This document shows positions 7,742-7,953 of a stretch of DNA of 7,953 nt, piece by piece. The stretch lies in the NCBI GenBank assembly GCA_937968035.1, contig CALBTS010000936.1, positions 1 to 7,953 of the forward strand. The letters are read 5' to 3'. This stretch comes from an uncultured Methanomethylovorans sp. GTDB lineage: Archaea; Halobacteriota; Methanosarcinia; Methanosarcinales; Methanosarcinaceae. The position numbers and the translations under genes were made by a program. The notes below the pieces were generated by a model that had not been told where the DNA came from, did not search any database, and was given only the letters and a program-made list of their open reading frames with translations. The first letter of the stretch is position 1. Every line of letters starts with the position of its first letter.

Positions 7742-7758
7742 AGAAATTTTCAAAAATG
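7742..7758 (-). repeat. 17-bp exact inverted repeat, right copy
   Basis: AGAAATTTTCAAAAATG is the exact reverse complement of 220-236. It lies 26 bases outside the right stem-loop, mirroring the left flank, where the same 17-mer lies 19 bases outside the left one. Beyond the 17 bases the two copies diverge. Confidence 0.75.
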
Positions 7759-7854
7759 GCCAACGCCGGACTTTGTGAACAACTTATAATGAATTAATCA
7801 GAAATCATACTTCGCTATTCAATTGATAATGTGTGAGTAATTAAAATGGAAAAA

Positions 7855-7883
7855 GCACGATGCCCCAACAGGTCGGTATATGT
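7855..7883 (-). repeat. Outer imperfect inverted repeat, right copy
   Basis: Read on the minus strand, this segment gives ACATA, CCG, GTTGGGGCA and then TGCT, the same ordered blocks as 38-66 on the plus strand. The exact core is nine bases, with small shifts elsewhere. Resemblance beyond the repeat, toward the window end, is weak. Confidence 0.5.
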
Positions 7884-7953
7884 CATTGCCGCTCCGTGGG
7901 ATAGTGTTTCAAAAAGTGTGTCTGGCGTAGCCATAAGAAAAGGTCTTCTGATT

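Larger units (their letters stand above)
7647..7953. other. Right non-coding flank with nested repeats
   Basis: This stretch has no convincing gene. It holds a stem-loop (7673-7715), the inverted 17-mer (7742-7758), about 100 bases of AT-rich sequence and the outer inverted repeat (7855-7883). The part from 7651 to 7740 is about 53% G+C by hand count, above the neighbouring gene. Two short frames stay open to the window edge: plus strand from ATG 7846, and minus strand ending at 7815. They overlap each other and show no recognised domain, so neither is called. The last 50 bases do not clearly match the left flank and may belong to another element. Confidence 0.7.

Noticed and set aside
7846..7953. 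Plus-strand frame open from ATG to the window edge
   Set aside because: It runs through the outer repeat, overlaps an equally open minus-strand frame (stop at 7815-7817), and has no recognisable domain. It could only be judged with sequence beyond the window.
1..7953. CRISPR array, tRNA or rRNA genes
   Set aside because: No regularly spaced direct repeats and no tRNA- or rRNA-like sequence were seen in the flanks or gaps.

Overview
This window holds one compact defence locus of about 7.3 kb (333-7646), with four plus-strand genes in a row, set between two non-coding flanks full of repeats. The genes encode an OLD-family ATPase/TOPRIM nuclease, a RadC-type JAB/MPN-domain protein, a type III-like (beta-class) DNA methyltransferase (Mod) and a type III-like restriction subunit (Res: SF2 helicase plus PD-(D/E)xK nuclease). 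The AT-rich, lysine-rich genes, the lack of clear Shine-Dalgarno sequences before any start, and the style of the GC-richer intergenic repeats suggest a member of the Bacteroidota. That assignment is an inference, since no marker gene is present.

Layout. Bases 1-332 carry no convincing gene; the first 60 bases are GC-rich (about 63% by hand count). This flank contains half of an outer inverted repeat (38-66), half of a 17-bp exact inverted repeat (220-236) and a stem-loop (256-299) that ends 33 bases before the first start codon. The OLD gene follows (333-2288). A 50-base AT-rich gap with a perfect 8-bp inverted repeat (2311-2329) precedes radC (2339-3016, apparent TTG start). Mod (3019-5061) starts 2 bases after radC stops, and Res (5058-7646) overlaps mod by ATGA. 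The right flank (7647-7953) repeats the left flank's elements: a stem-loop with nearly the same loop but different, compensated stem bases (7673-7715), the other 17-mer in inverted orientation (7742-7758) and the other half of the outer repeat (7855-7883).

How it may work. Mod and Res together look like a complete restriction-modification pair: Mod would methylate host sites, and Res would translocate on and cut unmethylated DNA. The tight spacing suggests that RadC, and perhaps the OLD nuclease, are made from the same transcript as accessory parts. OLD nucleases are known anti-phage effectors, and Gabija pairs one with a helicase; here the only helicase nearby is Res. The nested repeats suggest that the locus is a discrete cassette occupying a shared type of genomic slot. 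The cassette and the four-gene system are inferences from layout; the gene families and the repeats are read directly from the sequence.
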